A stretch of 64,000 nt of DNA, taken from positions 62,001-126,000 of the forward strand of contig NZ_BEXF01000010.1 in NCBI RefSeq assembly GCF_002897295.1, read 5' to 3'. This DNA comes from Brevibacillus reuszeri. GTDB lineage: Bacteria; Bacillota; Bacilli; Brevibacillales; Brevibacillaceae. The stretch's first letter is position 1, and every line of letters starts with the position of its first letter. The position numbers and the translations under genes were made by a program. Below, one piece after another: positions 37,356 to 45,766 of this stretch. The notes under the pieces were generated by a model. That model made no database searches. It saw only the letters and a program-made list of their open reading frames with translations, and had not been told where the DNA came from.

Positions 37356-38531
37356 CTAAAACGGCCTTTCCCCAAAAATTTTTCCACGAGCAAGCACCGC
37401 AAGCTCCATTTTTTCGAGTGTCTGGCAGTACACCTCGCCCATCTCAGCTGTTTTCGCTGCCCCCTCTATCAACGTGAGCGACTTTATCACCTCAGCTTGG
37501 CCGTGATACCAGTCCACGTCAGCCGGATGGGGGTGCACGATCGTTTTCCAAGCGTTGCGAAGACCAGGGGAGTAGAGCCGATTTGCACCGGGCTTGATTC
37601 GACAGCTGGCTATTTTTCGCTGATAGCTCCTGCCTGGGACATTTTCGTTCAAATCGTGAAACAGATGAGGCCAAAAGTCTTTTCTCGAGCCTGAATGTGG
37701 AGTCTTCGCTGCCCATCGACTCACACCCTCCAAATAATCAGCCGTGCGAAACAGCAGGGCATATAAGCTCTTCCCCAAGGTGATTCGCTCGGATAAAGAG
37801 GCAAAATGCGAGACGTTTTGCCCTATCAAGCGCAGGGGAAGCTCATTTCTTGCCACGAATGCTTCCTGATAAGGATTGTACGGAAACAAAATTTGATTTA
37901 GCTGCAGCAGCTCCTGAAGTGCAAATGGCAACGATTGCAGCACAGTGCTCCTGTACTGCGCGTTTTTCATTACTTGCTCCTCCAAAAAATGTTGCTCATT
38001 GATAACCAAAGCGACCGCAAGCAGCTCACGATCCCCTTTTACCCAAAAAACATTCCATACCGCTTGCATAAAGGCAGAAACCTGTAGCTGGGGAAGCAGG
38101 TGAAAAAGGTTGGTCTGACGCTCTACGCTCTCCTCATACAGTAATAATTGAGGGTAGGCATCATGAAAGATCAGCCAATTCCCCCGTTCCAAAAATGAAA
38201 AGAAGTCCAGCTGCTCTTTTGCAGACAATAACCGTGGCAGCAATTCACCGCGCAGATCAGTCATACTCCACCCAGCATTGCGGGAAACAAGATGTGCCAA
38301 AAGCGCCCAGTGAATTTCGGGATGCTTTTCGTAAAAGTCGAGATAGGCACTGGTTCTGTCTATATTGTCAGCATTGAGCTGCTGTGTCTTATGCCGAATC
38401 CTCACCACGATTTCTTGCTCAGTTGCAGACAGCTTCTCCGGGGACTGCCCTCGTTTTTCTAGCGCTTGCCCCTTCTTTAACTCCTTGATCAGAGGCTGGA
38501 GCGGGTGATGAACGAACCATGGTACTTTCAC
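37356..38531 (-). CDS. DUF2515 protein (YppC-like)
   Basis: A 391-residue soluble protein resembling the DUF2515 / YppC family, with no visible catalytic motif or membrane helix. Typical stretches are HPEIHWALLAHLVSRNAGWSMTDLRG and FLERGNWLIFHDAYPQLL. The frame can be read from 38678, but the GTG at 38531 follows AAAGGAGG and avoids a large overlap with the divergent shc gene. The start codons of the two genes are then only 46 bp apart. Function is unknown. Confidence 0.7.
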   Translation of the reverse strand: MKVPWFVHHPLQPLIKELKKGQALEKRGQSPEKLSATEQEIVVRIRHKTQQLNADNIDRTSAYLDFYEKHPEIHWALLAHLVSRNAGWSMTDLRGELLPRLLSAKEQLDFFSFLERGNWLIFHDAYPQLLLYEESVERQTNLFHLLPQLQVSAFMQAVWNVFWVKGDRELLAVALVINEQHFLEEQVMKNAQYRSTVLQSLPFALQELLQLNQILFPYNPYQEAFVARNELPLRLIGQNVSHFASLSERITLGKSLYALLFRTADYLEGVSRWAAKTPHSGSRKDFWPHLFHDLNENVPGRSYQRKIASCRIKPGANRLYSPGLRNAWKTIVHPHPADVDWYHGQAEVIKSLTLIEGAAKTAEMGEVYCQTLEKMELAVLARGKIFGERPF

Positions 38532-38577
38532 TCTCCATCCTCCTTTGATGAAGCGTATTTTTACGGAGGTGAACGAG

Positions 38578-40482
38578 ATGCAGGACGTGCAGCATGCCAT
38601 ACAGCGCATCCAATCGTTTTTGCAACAGAGACAGGAGGAAGACGGCTCTTGGAGATTTTGTCTGGAGAGCTCCCCCATGACCGACGCTCACATGATCATC
38701 CTATTGCGTACGCTTGGGATTGATGATGAGGATTTGATTGAGCAGCTCACGAAACATATCGCATCGAAGCAGCAGGAAAACGGCGCGTGGAAATTGTATC
38801 CGGATGAAGACGAGGGGCATTTGTCGACGACGATTGACTGCTATTTTGCCCTCTTGTACACTGGACGCTATACGAAAACTGATCCGAGAATGGCACAAGC
38901 CCGCGCCTTTATCCGTGAAAAAGGAGGGCTCACTCAGGCAAACATGCTGACCAAGCTTACAACATCACTTACGGGTCAGTATCAATGGCCACCACATTTT
39001 ATCGTGCCAGTCGAGCTGACCTTGCTGCACCCCAGCTTTCCTGTCAGCTTTTATGATTTTGTCGGTTATGCCCGCGTTCACCTCGCCCCTATCATGATTT
39101 GTGCGGATCGTAAATACGTCCGCAAGCTTCCCACCACACCCGACTTGTCCGATTTGTATACGACTCCTCCTATCGCTCCTGGCATTTATCGTCATTCCAT
39201 TCTCGATGGCTTTATTCGTGAAGGACAATCCTTTCTCTCCTCAATTCACTCGTACGTTCAACGCCTTCCATTTCTGCCAGCACAGCTGCACGAGCTTTCC
39301 CTTCACCGACTGGAGCAATTTATGCTTGCTCGGATCGAGCCGGATGGCACCCTTTACAACTACTCGACCTCGACCTATTTTATGATCTTTGCGTTGCTTG
39401 CTCGCGGCTACTCCCCCGACGATCCTGTCATTCGCAAGGCTATGAAGGGACTCGTCGATTCCGTATGTAAGGCGGATGCTGGCGTCCATCTGCAACTCGC
39501 TACCTCCGCAGTCTGGGATACGGCTCTTTTGACCTATACACTGCAGCGAAGTGGCGTAGAACCATCGCATCCAGCTATTCAGCGTGCGAGCCGTTACCTG
39601 CTAACGAAGCAGCAAGCAACGTACGGAGACTGGAAAATTCGAAATCCAGGTGCGAGTCCCGGAGGCTGGGGCTTTTCTGACTACAATACGATGAACCCAG
39701 ACATCGACGATTCGACTGCTGCTCTGCGCGCTCTCCATTCCTTGGCCCAGCAGGATGTGACTGCACAAGCTGCTTGGAAGCGTGGACTCGATTGGGTATT
39801 ATCGATGCAAAATGACGACGGAGGATGGCCAGCTTTTGAGAAAAATACGAATTCACCCTTGATTCGCCAACTGCCAATTGAAGGATCGGATACCGTCAGT
39901 ACCGATCCATCCTCAGCAGACTTGACTGGCAGAACGCTGGAGTTCCTTGGTTCTTTGGCGGGTCTGCAGTTGACCGATTCGCGTATGCAAAAAGCATTGC
40001 GCTGGCTTCTCAGAAATCAAGAAGCGGACGGCTCTTGGTACGGAAGATGGGGCATCTCCTACATTTACGGGACGTGGGCGGCAATTACCGGCATGATGGC
40101 GGTTGGCGTATCACCCACGCATCCTGCGGTTCAAAAAGCGGTACAGTGGCTAATCCGGCAGCAAAATGACGACGGGGGTTGGGGGGAGTCTTGCATGAGC
40201 GATGAAAAGAAGCACTACGTCCCGCTTCGAGCAAGCACCCCCTCGCAAACCGCGTGGGCAGTTGATACCCTGATTGCCGTCTTCCCGCAATCGACCCCTG
40301 CACTTGCAAAAGGTGTCCGTTTTTTAATAAGCAGTATCGACACGAACGACTGGACTACTTCCTACCCAACAGGTGGGGGGCGTCCTGGCGGAACGTATTT
40401 TGCCTACCATAGCTACCGCTGGATCTGGCCGCTTCTCTCTTTGAGTCATTACCAAAATAAATACATGAAAGACCAAGCTTAA
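38578..40482 (+). CDS. shc: Squalene-hopene cyclase family terpene cyclase
   Basis: Cyclises squalene to hopene, or longer regular polyprenes to sporulene-type products, at the membrane surface. It has 634 residues. The catalytic motif is NPDIDDS, the DIDD falling near residue 374. Several QW repeats are visible (EEDGSW, QNDDGGWPAFEK, QEADGSWYGRWG, QNDDGGWGES). The start is the ATG at 38578 behind ACGGAGGTGA; an earlier in-frame ATG at 38545 lacks a site. It is convergent with a GerPD-like spore gene, and the two stop codons overlap. That neighbourhood suggests, but does not prove, a spore-related lipid product. Confidence 0.93.
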   Translation: MQDVQHAIQRIQSFLQQRQEEDGSWRFCLESSPMTDAHMIILLRTLGIDDEDLIEQLTKHIASKQQENGAWKLYPDEDEGHLSTTIDCYFALLYTGRYTKTDPRMAQARAFIREKGGLTQANMLTKLTTSLTGQYQWPPHFIVPVELTLLHPSFPVSFYDFVGYARVHLAPIMICADRKYVRKLPTTPDLSDLYTTPPIAPGIYRHSILDGFIREGQSFLSSIHSYVQRLPFLPAQLHELSLHRLEQFMLARIEPDGTLYNYSTSTYFMIFALLARGYSPDDPVIRKAMKGLVDSVCKADAGVHLQLATSAVWDTALLTYTLQRSGVEPSHPAIQRASRYLLTKQQATYGDWKIRNPGASPGGWGFSDYNTMNPDIDDSTAALRALHSLAQQDVTAQAAWKRGLDWVLSMQNDDGGWPAFEKNTNSPLIRQLPIEGSDTVSTDPSSADLTGRTLEFLGSLAGLQLTDSRMQKALRWLLRNQEADGSWYGRWGISYIYGTWAAITGMMAVGVSPTHPAVQKAVQWLIRQQNDDGGWGESCMSDEKKHYVPLRASTPSQTAWAVDTLIAVFPQSTPALAKGVRFLISSIDTNDWTTSYPTGGGRPGGTYFAYHSYRWIWPLLSLSHYQNKYMKDQA

Positions 40483-40694
40483 TCTTGCGGTTCGGTCAGG
40501 ATGGGTCTTCGTGCGAGAGGCCTGATTGGCACCTCTTTGTTCATGAGAACAGAATCTGCTGGCGTATCAAATACCGAAGAGCACGTAATGACATCCGCAT
40601 CTCCAATTAAGATAAGAGAGGATTGTGTCGCCCCTTCCACTTCCATTTCTTCAACAGCAATTTTTTTATTGTTGACGCACATGTTTAAGCTCAT
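40479..40694 (-). CDS. GerPD-like spore germination protein (extra copy)
   Basis: A 71-residue protein. Its core SSLILIGDADVITCSSVFDTPADS matches the GerPD pattern seen in the operon copy at 41991 (SSLFIGD, TSIYETPPET). It lies on the opposite strand from gerPABCDEF, with a sigma-K-like promoter about 60 nt upstream. Its TAA overlaps the shc stop codon within the sequence TTAA. Probably a coat-permeability protein made late in the mother cell. Confidence 0.7.
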   Translation of the reverse strand: MSLNMCVNNKKIAVEEMEVEGATQSSLILIGDADVITCSSVFDTPADSVLMNKEVPIRPLARRPILTEPQD

Positions 40695-40753
40695 CTTCTT
40701 ATAAAGCTCCCTTTTTCTTTTGTGTAGTCATCGACAATTCGTGATGCTCCTGC

Positions 40754-40781
40754 ATGATATGCCTAGCATTTCTGATCTGTC
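40754..40781 (-). promoter_or_regulatory. Sigma-K-like promoter for the GerPD-like gene
   Basis: A minus-strand -10 CATATCAT (fits CATANNNT), 16-bp spacer and a -35 GACA (fits the loose mACm, except the first base). It lies 60 nt upstream of the gene in the divergent gap with gerPA. Sigma-K control of gerP is known in Bacillus. Confidence 0.5.
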
Positions 40782-40797
40782 TCAAAAAACAGGTATG

Positions 40798-40824
40798 AAC
40801 ACCCACTGACCAATCACATAGAAT
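40798..40824 (+). promoter_or_regulatory. Sigma-K-like promoter of gerPABCDEF
   Basis: -35 AACA, a 15-bp spacer and -10 CATAGAAT, which fits CATANNNT, 34 nt before the gerPA ATG. The element faces a similar promoter on the other strand, so both sides of the gap appear to be sigma-K units. Confidence 0.55.
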
Positions 40825-40858
40825 ACAAAAAGGGATTTCTCCAAAAGGATGTGAGAAG

Positions 40859-41110
40859 ATGCCTGCCATCGTCGGAGTAATCAATGTCAACAGCATTAGT
40901 GGTGTCTTCAACGTCGGGGATGTCCGAAAAATTGCACCCGTCAGTTATACGAAAACCTTTGCAGGTGGCGGATCATTTAATTCAGGAACCAATCTGTCCT
41001 TGAAGATTCCGAAGAGCGTCATTTATGTAAATGAATCAAGAGGAGAAAATTGGCCCGTATTTGTGGAGGAAATGACTGAATCCACGACCGAGGGGCGAGA
41101 TCAAACATGA
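40859..41110 (+). CDS. gerPA: Spore germination protein GerPA-like
   Basis: An 83-residue small protein starting MPAIVGVINVNSISGVFNVGD, the family opening of GerPA/GerPF proteins. GerP proteins are needed for normal access of germinants through the coat. Its C-terminal part is longer and more acidic than the GerPF-like copy at the operon end. It starts behind AAAGGATGTG, and its stop overlaps the gerPB start (ATGA). Confidence 0.82.
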   Translation: MPAIVGVINVNSISGVFNVGDVRKIAPVSYTKTFAGGGSFNSGTNLSLKIPKSVIYVNESRGENWPVFVEEMTESTTEGRDQT

Positions 41111-41331
41111 ACTTTTTTGTTCATCAAAATATTGTTATTCACAACTTAAAGATCGATGGCATTTCCAATTCATCGGTTTGCCAAATCGGAAGCGCAGGAA
41201 TCATTAAGCCATTATCCCAGCTATACAATACGGGTTGCTTTACAGAGCCAGCCCCTTCTGTCGGGCCAGTGCCCCGCATGGAGCGGGAGGAGTTCATTCC
41301 CCTCGTTCCTCTGGTTGAGCCGACACGCTAG
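41107..41331 (+). CDS. gerPB: Spore germination protein GerPB-like
   Basis: A 74-residue protein opening MNFFVHQNIVIHNLKIDGIS, with the signature SSVCQIGSAG. The GerPB pattern continues through QLYNTGCFTEP. The ATG overlaps the gerPA stop by 4 nt, implying coupled translation. A proline-rich tail follows. Like its neighbours it is expected in the spore coat. Confidence 0.82.
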   Translation: MNFFVHQNIVIHNLKIDGISNSSVCQIGSAGIIKPLSQLYNTGCFTEPAPSVGPVPRMEREEFIPLVPLVEPTR

Positions 41332-41374
41332 CGAGAAGGCAGCTTTATGCTTGATGAAGAGAAGGATGATCGTC

Positions 41375-41989
41375 ATGTACATGAGTCCCGAGATGATGCA
41401 ATATTTTCAGCAGCTACATGACTATTTGCATGTACAGAACCAAAAAATGGAGTCCATGAAGCAAATGCTTGTGCAAATGCAACAGGACCTTGATGAGCTG
41501 AAGGAAAAGCAGGTTCCCTCTGTGATTAAGAATGAATATAAATTTGACCTTTTAAAAGTGGAGAGATTAGAAGGTACGATGAACATCGGTTTGAATCCAA
41601 AAGGCTCTGACCCGAACATTGGAGATTTTGCCATCAACCAATCGATGGATGTACCTTCACCTCCTAAATCCGCATCCGATTCTTTTGATCGCGTCCAAAA
41701 AGAAATTCATCATTATCTCGACAATGAAGCCTATCGTGTGCTGGAGAGAATCGAAGAAGAATGTGGATACCCGCTCGACGATGCCTATCGCGGCTTTATC
41801 ATGGATGACATTCGCAAACAGATTGATCATCGTATCCGGCATTACCTGAACCAGTTTGACACTACCCAATGGGAGCCTGAGCAGATTGATGCCTGGGAAC
41901 AAAAAACGATTCAAAAAGTAAAACGCGATATTGAGCGAACATGCGAGACCTTCGTCCAAAATTTACCGCGTGAGAGGAACGATTCCTAA
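41375..41989 (+). CDS. gerPC: Spore germination protein GerPC-like
   Basis: The largest GerP protein, 204 residues here. A coiled coil (about residues 10-48, QQLHDYLHVQNQKMESMKQM) is followed by a beta-rich middle (YKFDLLKVERLEGTMNIGL) and an acidic helical C-terminal domain with EECGYPLDDAYRGFIMDDIRKQI. The frame is open from 41156, but a start at 41375 or the ATG two codons later at 41381 is best; 41375 is chosen because AGAAGGATG precedes it. Confidence 0.82.
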   Translation: MYMSPEMMQYFQQLHDYLHVQNQKMESMKQMLVQMQQDLDELKEKQVPSVIKNEYKFDLLKVERLEGTMNIGLNPKGSDPNIGDFAINQSMDVPSPPKSASDSFDRVQKEIHHYLDNEAYRVLERIEEECGYPLDDAYRGFIMDDIRKQIDHRIRHYLNQFDTTQWEPEQIDAWEQKTIQKVKRDIERTCETFVQNLPRERNDS

Positions 41990-41990
41990 C

Positions 41991-42179
41991 ATGTTTTATC
42001 AGGTTACAAATGGGGACGTTTGTGTAGGAAACTTGAAGGTAGGGACTCTCGTTACGGCAAGCTCCCTGTTTATAGGGGATACGAAAACAGTGACTCTTAC
42101 TTCCATTTATGAGACGCCTCCTGAAACTTTGATCGTAGGTGTCACAACTCCACGTCCTTCTGCAACGCAAAGGAGCTAA
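41991..42179 (+). CDS. gerPD: Spore germination protein GerPD-like
   Basis: A 62-residue protein. The frame opens at ATG 41991, one base after the gerPC stop, behind GAGAGGAACG. The motif SSLFIGDTKTVTLTSIYETPPETLIVG is the GerPD core (shown in parts here: SSLFIGD, ETPPET). A related copy lies on the other strand at 40479-40694. Confidence 0.8.
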   Translation: MFYQVTNGDVCVGNLKVGTLVTASSLFIGDTKTVTLTSIYETPPETLIVGVTTPRPSATQRS

Positions 42180-42185
42180 AAGCTG

Positions 42186-42560
42186 ATGACCAAAAGAACC
42201 AGTCATGTACAGTCCTTGACCAACATTTCCGTTGATACCTCATCTGTTATACAAATTGGGGATTCCAAAGAGCTTGAGGCTGTTTCCAACGTGCTTGCCG
42301 TCCAACGCGAAAAAGCGATTTTTTACGAAAATGAATTTTTGTTTCGTGACTATTTCGCTTTTTGCGAACCCATAGATGTTCCCGTTATCGCAGAGCCACT
42401 TGAGATAACCACCTGTCACGAAACCTCGGCCATTTGCGTAAACAAGGTTAGGGTGAACTTTTTAGCAGCCTCGTCCGTCCTCCATATCGGCTCGAACGAA
42501 TCAATCTGTTTGGGATCACGAGTTAAAAATATTCGACATATCATGAAGGACGCGGATTAA
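42186..42560 (+). CDS. gerPE: Spore germination protein GerPE-like
   Basis: A 124-residue protein with the GerPE pattern: SSVIQIGDSKELEAVSNVLAVQRE in the first third, a middle acidic segment and a second SSVLHIGSNESICLGSRVKNIRHI near the end. The duplicated 'SSV..IG' motif is characteristic. It starts behind GGAGCTAAAAGC, 6 nt after gerPD. Confidence 0.8.
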   Translation: MTKRTSHVQSLTNISVDTSSVIQIGDSKELEAVSNVLAVQREKAIFYENEFLFRDYFAFCEPIDVPVIAEPLEITTCHETSAICVNKVRVNFLAASSVLHIGSNESICLGSRVKNIRHIMKDAD

Positions 42561-42588
42561 AACCAAATGTAGTGGGAGGCGAGATCCT

Positions 42589-42804
42589 TTGCCCTCAGTG
42601 ATTGGTGCAGTCAATATAAACAGCAATTCAGGAACCGTGAATTTTGGCGACACCCTGAACATTTCTCCGAAAAGTGCTACCAAAACTTTTTCCGGCTCTG
42701 GCGGAGGCAATACGGGTAACCTCGTCAACACGATTAATGGTGTCAGTTCTACGAATACGCTCGATCCTAGTGTCGTCGATCAGCCACTCGTCGGGAACGT
42801 ATAA
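42589..42804 (+). CDS. gerPF: Spore germination protein GerPF-like
   Basis: A 71-residue Gly/Ser/Asn-rich protein opening MPSVIGAVNINSNSGTVNFGD, parallel to the gerPA product. The start is TTG at 42589 behind GGGAGGCGAG; no ATG lies nearby. It is the last gene of the gerP operon, followed by a strong terminator. The A/F naming is by operon position and similarity. Confidence 0.8.
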   Translation: MPSVIGAVNINSNSGTVNFGDTLNISPKSATKTFSGSGGGNTGNLVNTINGVSSTNTLDPSVVDQPLVGNV

Positions 42805-42808
42805 GATG

Positions 42809-42835
42809 CAGTGTTAATGCTTTTCATTAACACTG
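42809..42835 (+). terminator. Terminator of the gerP operon
   Basis: A perfect 11-bp stem CAGTGTTAATG/CATTAACACTG around the loop CTTTT, followed by TTTTT. It lies 4 nt past the gerPF stop. Confidence 0.88.
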
Positions 42836-42890
42836 TTTTTGCCGTGAGTCGGACAAGTCATTCGCTCATTTCCAAGACGAAAAAAAGAGA

Positions 42891-42902
42891 GGGCTGCAGC
42901 CC
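42891..42902 (-). terminator. Possible terminator of the Hsp20-like gene
   Basis: A very short GGGC/GCCC stem around TGCA, followed on the minus strand by TCTCTTTTTTT. The palindrome may extend by one pair. Weak evidence. Confidence 0.35.
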
Positions 42903-42903
42903 C

Positions 42904-43533
42904 CTACAAATTTGCTTTAAAGGTAGTTTTTCTTTCCCGAAAGGTATTATCTCTGGCCAGGATCAATTCCAGCAATCCATCCTCGTACTTTGCCTTCATT
43001 CCATTTGCACTGACTGGCACGGGAAGCTCAACTTCCCGGTAGAAAGGTCCATAGTAACGTTCCAGCAGTACACGTGAGCGCATATAGGCAGGCTCCTTGA
43101 TTTCCCCTTTTAGCTCAAGCAGTCGCTGATCTGTTAGTGTCACTTCCAAACTGTCACGCGCAAAGCCGGGAAGCTCACAGCATAGAATAACAAGCTTATC
43201 TGTTTGAAAAATATCCAGCGTCGGAAAAGATTCCGTTTCATTGATTCGCACGATGGGTGTTGGATGCCTTTCTTTTTCTGGCTCTGTTTTTCTTTCTTTG
43301 CCCCTGCCTTTGTTTTTCGCTTTTTTTATGGTAGGAACAACTTTGTTTGCCTGTGCCTGTGGATTCTGAATCGAATGATTGTTTAGTTTGACCAAATTAT
43401 CCCAAAAGCCGGTGTCCAAGATTTGATTCATTTGGCTTAATGCTTTCCAAGGATGCTCTTGGTCCATGCTCAACCTGGAGAGACTCTCCGATGTTTTTTG
43501 CAGCTGCTTCATGGTCTCCCGCAAATTTTTCAA
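42904..43533 (-). CDS. Hsp20/alpha-crystallin-like protein, possible coat protein
   Basis: A 209-residue protein. The N-terminal 110 residues are helical and then basic and lysine-rich (KKAKNKGRGKERK). The C-terminal 100 residues fit the alpha-crystallin fold with FQTDKLVILCCELPGFARDSLEVTL and ELPVPVSANGMKAKYEDGLLELIL. The start is TTG at 43533 behind GGAGGGTGATGG. Small Hsp20-fold proteins also serve in the spore coat of Bacillus (CotM, CotP), and gerP lies next door; a coat role is inferred from that only. It could equally be a cytosolic chaperone. Confidence 0.75.
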   Translation of the reverse strand: MKNLRETMKQLQKTSESLSRLSMDQEHPWKALSQMNQILDTGFWDNLVKLNNHSIQNPQAQANKVVPTIKKAKNKGRGKERKTEPEKERHPTPIVRINETESFPTLDIFQTDKLVILCCELPGFARDSLEVTLTDQRLLELKGEIKEPAYMRSRVLLERYYGPFYREVELPVPVSANGMKAKYEDGLLELILARDNTFRERKTTFKANL

Positions 43534-43632
43534 CCACCATCACCCTCCGTTCCTGCTAGCTGGCAAGGAACACCAATCCCATATACCTCACAATCAGTAT
43601 ATGTACATATGCCCGGGTGGGTGTGCTATTTG

Positions 43633-44979
43633 CTATTCACCGTTTTGGGCGCTGTCCGTATAGTTGGTTACGGGTGCAGGCGGAGCAAGAATATCAGGAG
43701 GCGGCATGTCACTTGGTATCTGCTGATCGACAGGTTCTTCGGCGATATCAGATGGTGGCGACTGAGTCGCAGGCTTTGTTGCCGGCTTCTGCGTTGCGGG
43801 CTTATCCGTTTTGGGCTGCTCTTTTACCGTGGTCGCAGGCTTTGGCTGCGTAGACGGTTTCGGATTTGCCTTCATCTCTGCTTTCGCTACTTCAGCCACG
43901 GCAGCATTGCTGAGCTGAGCAGACGCTACCGCTCCATTCTCGCCTAGCTCTGCGCGCAGGGTGTTACGAATCGCTTGCATGTTTTCAAGTGGCCAGAGCG
44001 AGTATGGCGAGCTCCAGAACGCTCCATTGTCTAGCGAAACCATATTCTCTGAGTTCAGCTTGCCAAAATCAAGTGCCAGACCTTTAATCTGATCTTTTGA
44101 CAGGTCTGTTTTGATATGCTTGCCAACCGCTTCCATTACGGATGTCAAGCTCGAGATACCATCTACAGAAACGACTTTGTCCGCTACCGCACGAATCACC
44201 TGCTGCTGGCGTCGATTTCGGTCAAAGTCACTGGAATTGTAAGCATCGCCACGCCTGTCTATGCGGTGACGTACAAAACCAAGGGCTTGTTCGCCATTCA
44301 GTACTTGTGTTCCTTTTTTCAGATTACGGTAGACGCCCTCTTTTGGCAGCTCGTAGACGAGATCCCGATCTACATCGACCTTTACCCCGCCCAGCTTGTC
44401 AATCACAGCTGTAAAGCCCTCAAAATCGAGCTGAACATAGTGACCAACAGAAATACCGAGCATGTGATCCAAGGTTTTCTTGAGCAACGTCATGCCATTC
44501 TCTGTCTCGGGTTTTCCTTTGCTTTCCGCTTCTTTTTTTATATTTTCCCCAAGGGCAAATACTTCGTTGACCTTGTGATATCCGGGATAGCCTGGAATCT
44601 GGACCCGAGTGTCACGGGGCAATGAGACCATCGTAAGCTTTTGTGTGACTGGATTTGCGACGGCTACGACCAGTACGTCTGTGTTTAGCATTCCGATATT
44701 TTTGCGTGTATCGACACCGACGATGACGAATGAAAGAGATTTCTTTTCCTCATATGGCTGTTCCACGACAGGCTGATTAGGCAGCTTGTACGGATCTTCT
44801 GTTACGATTTCAAGTGTTTTGTCGACTTCCCTGAGGGCATAGCCCACTCCGATCGCCAGCAAACAGAGCATGAGACAACTTGCCAAAAGCACGTATATCC
44901 GCGTGCTTCGTTGTCCGCGTTTTTTCTTCTTTCGCATTGGCTTAGACGGAATAGGGGGTTTCTCATTTTTGGAGGGCAC
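43633..44979 (-). CDS. LytR-CpsA-Psr (LCP) family wall-polymer ligase
   Basis: Attaches teichoic acid or capsule-like polymers to peptidoglycan at the outer membrane face. It has 448 residues: a short basic N-terminus, one membrane helix (about residues 27-50) and the LCP domain from about 80 to 290. Landmarks are VIVGVDTR, TDVLVVAVANP, SLPRDTRVQI, VQLDFEGF and ALGFVRHRIDRRGDAYNSSDFDRNRRQQ. The last 110 residues are a Pro/Lys/Thr-rich low-complexity tail. The start is GTG at 44979 behind AAAAGGAGTG. The specific polymer is not told by the sequence. Confidence 0.9.
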   Translation of the reverse strand: MPSKNEKPPIPSKPMRKKKKRGQRSTRIYVLLASCLMLCLLAIGVGYALREVDKTLEIVTEDPYKLPNQPVVEQPYEEKKSLSFVIVGVDTRKNIGMLNTDVLVVAVANPVTQKLTMVSLPRDTRVQIPGYPGYHKVNEVFALGENIKKEAESKGKPETENGMTLLKKTLDHMLGISVGHYVQLDFEGFTAVIDKLGGVKVDVDRDLVYELPKEGVYRNLKKGTQVLNGEQALGFVRHRIDRRGDAYNSSDFDRNRRQQQVIRAVADKVVSVDGISSLTSVMEAVGKHIKTDLSKDQIKGLALDFGKLNSENMVSLDNGAFWSSPYSLWPLENMQAIRNTLRAELGENGAVASAQLSNAAVAEVAKAEMKANPKPSTQPKPATTVKEQPKTDKPATQKPATKPATQSPPSDIAEEPVDQQIPSDMPPPDILAPPAPVTNYTDSAQNGE

Positions 44980-45202
44980 GTCTATTTGTTCACTCCTTTT
45001 CTCGTTACGGCGTCAAATTTTGCTTTTTTGATTTGTTTTATTTTTCTGGAAAACATTTGTCCCATTTTACCACATTCTGCCGATTATTTGTAGAATCATG
45101 GCGAGATAGTCGCACAGAGATTGACGGAAGGTTCTTGCGCTGGCCAAATGAAACAGGTAGTCTATCAGTAACGAATACCGCGATATTGAAGGAGAACAGG
45201 TC

Positions 45203-45676
45203 ATGTATGCTTTTTTAGATGACTTTGGCTTGCCAGTCACGCTTACTTTTGACTCGGATGAATTTAGGCGGCACGAGGCACGCCATGTCCTGATTTTTGC
45301 CTTTTGGCGCGGCAAGCTGCTGTTTACCCGCCACCGTACCAGAGGCATCGAATTGCCTGGGGGAAAGATCGAGCCAGGGGAGAGCAGTCTGGCCGCTGCT
45401 GTCCGTGAAGTGTATGAAGAAACAGGCGCCATTTTGGACGGACTCGAACGAATTGGACAATATACGATCAACGGCGACATGAGAAAAGATATTTATGTGG
45501 CGAGGGCTCTTTCGTATACCCCACAGCCTACAGGCAATGATGTGGCAGGTGCCCTTTATTTTGATGAGCTTCCTCGTGCTTTAAAAGGAAGTCCCGATTT
45601 TAGCCGTATTCTCCATGACGATGTCTACCCTCTGTCACTGGAACGAGCGTTACGCCATCCTTTTGCTACTACATAA
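45203..45676 (+). CDS. Nudix hydrolase, YtkD-like
   Basis: A 157-residue Nudix pyrophosphohydrolase. The complete box [21 protein letters not shown] matches GX5EX7REUXEEXGU near residues 52-75. Overall pattern and length resemble YtkD, which cleans up 8-oxo-dGTP and hydrolyses (d)NTPs. The start follows GAAGGAGAACAGG. It faces the MFS gene across a bidirectional terminator. Substrate identity is inferred. Confidence 0.85.
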   Translation: MYAFLDDFGLPVTLTFDSDEFRRHEARHVLIFAFWRGKLLFTRHRTRGIELPGGKIEPGESSLAAAVREVYEETGAILDGLERIGQYTINGDMRKDIYVARALSYTPQPTGNDVAGALYFDELPRALKGSPDFSRILHDDVYPLSLERALRHPFATT

Positions 45677-45696
45677 TTTTTGCTCGCCCTGAAAAA

Positions 45697-45766
45697 AACA
45701 GGCATACCCTGCCCTTTGCACGCTGAAGCTATAAGCTCAAGTGCCCGGGTCGCTGGGATGCCTGTT
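45697..45766. terminator. Bidirectional terminator between the Nudix and MFS genes
   Basis: An inverted repeat AACAGGCAT/ATGCCTGTT flanks a 52-nt, partly paired loop. T-runs follow on both strands (GTTTTTTT on plus, TTTTTTTC on minus). It overlaps the last codon of the MFS gene. Confidence 0.75.

Noticed and set aside
40699..40911. 70-codon minus-strand frame in the gerP gap
   Set aside because: It overlaps the divergent promoters and the start of gerPA, and has no ribosome binding site or similarity.
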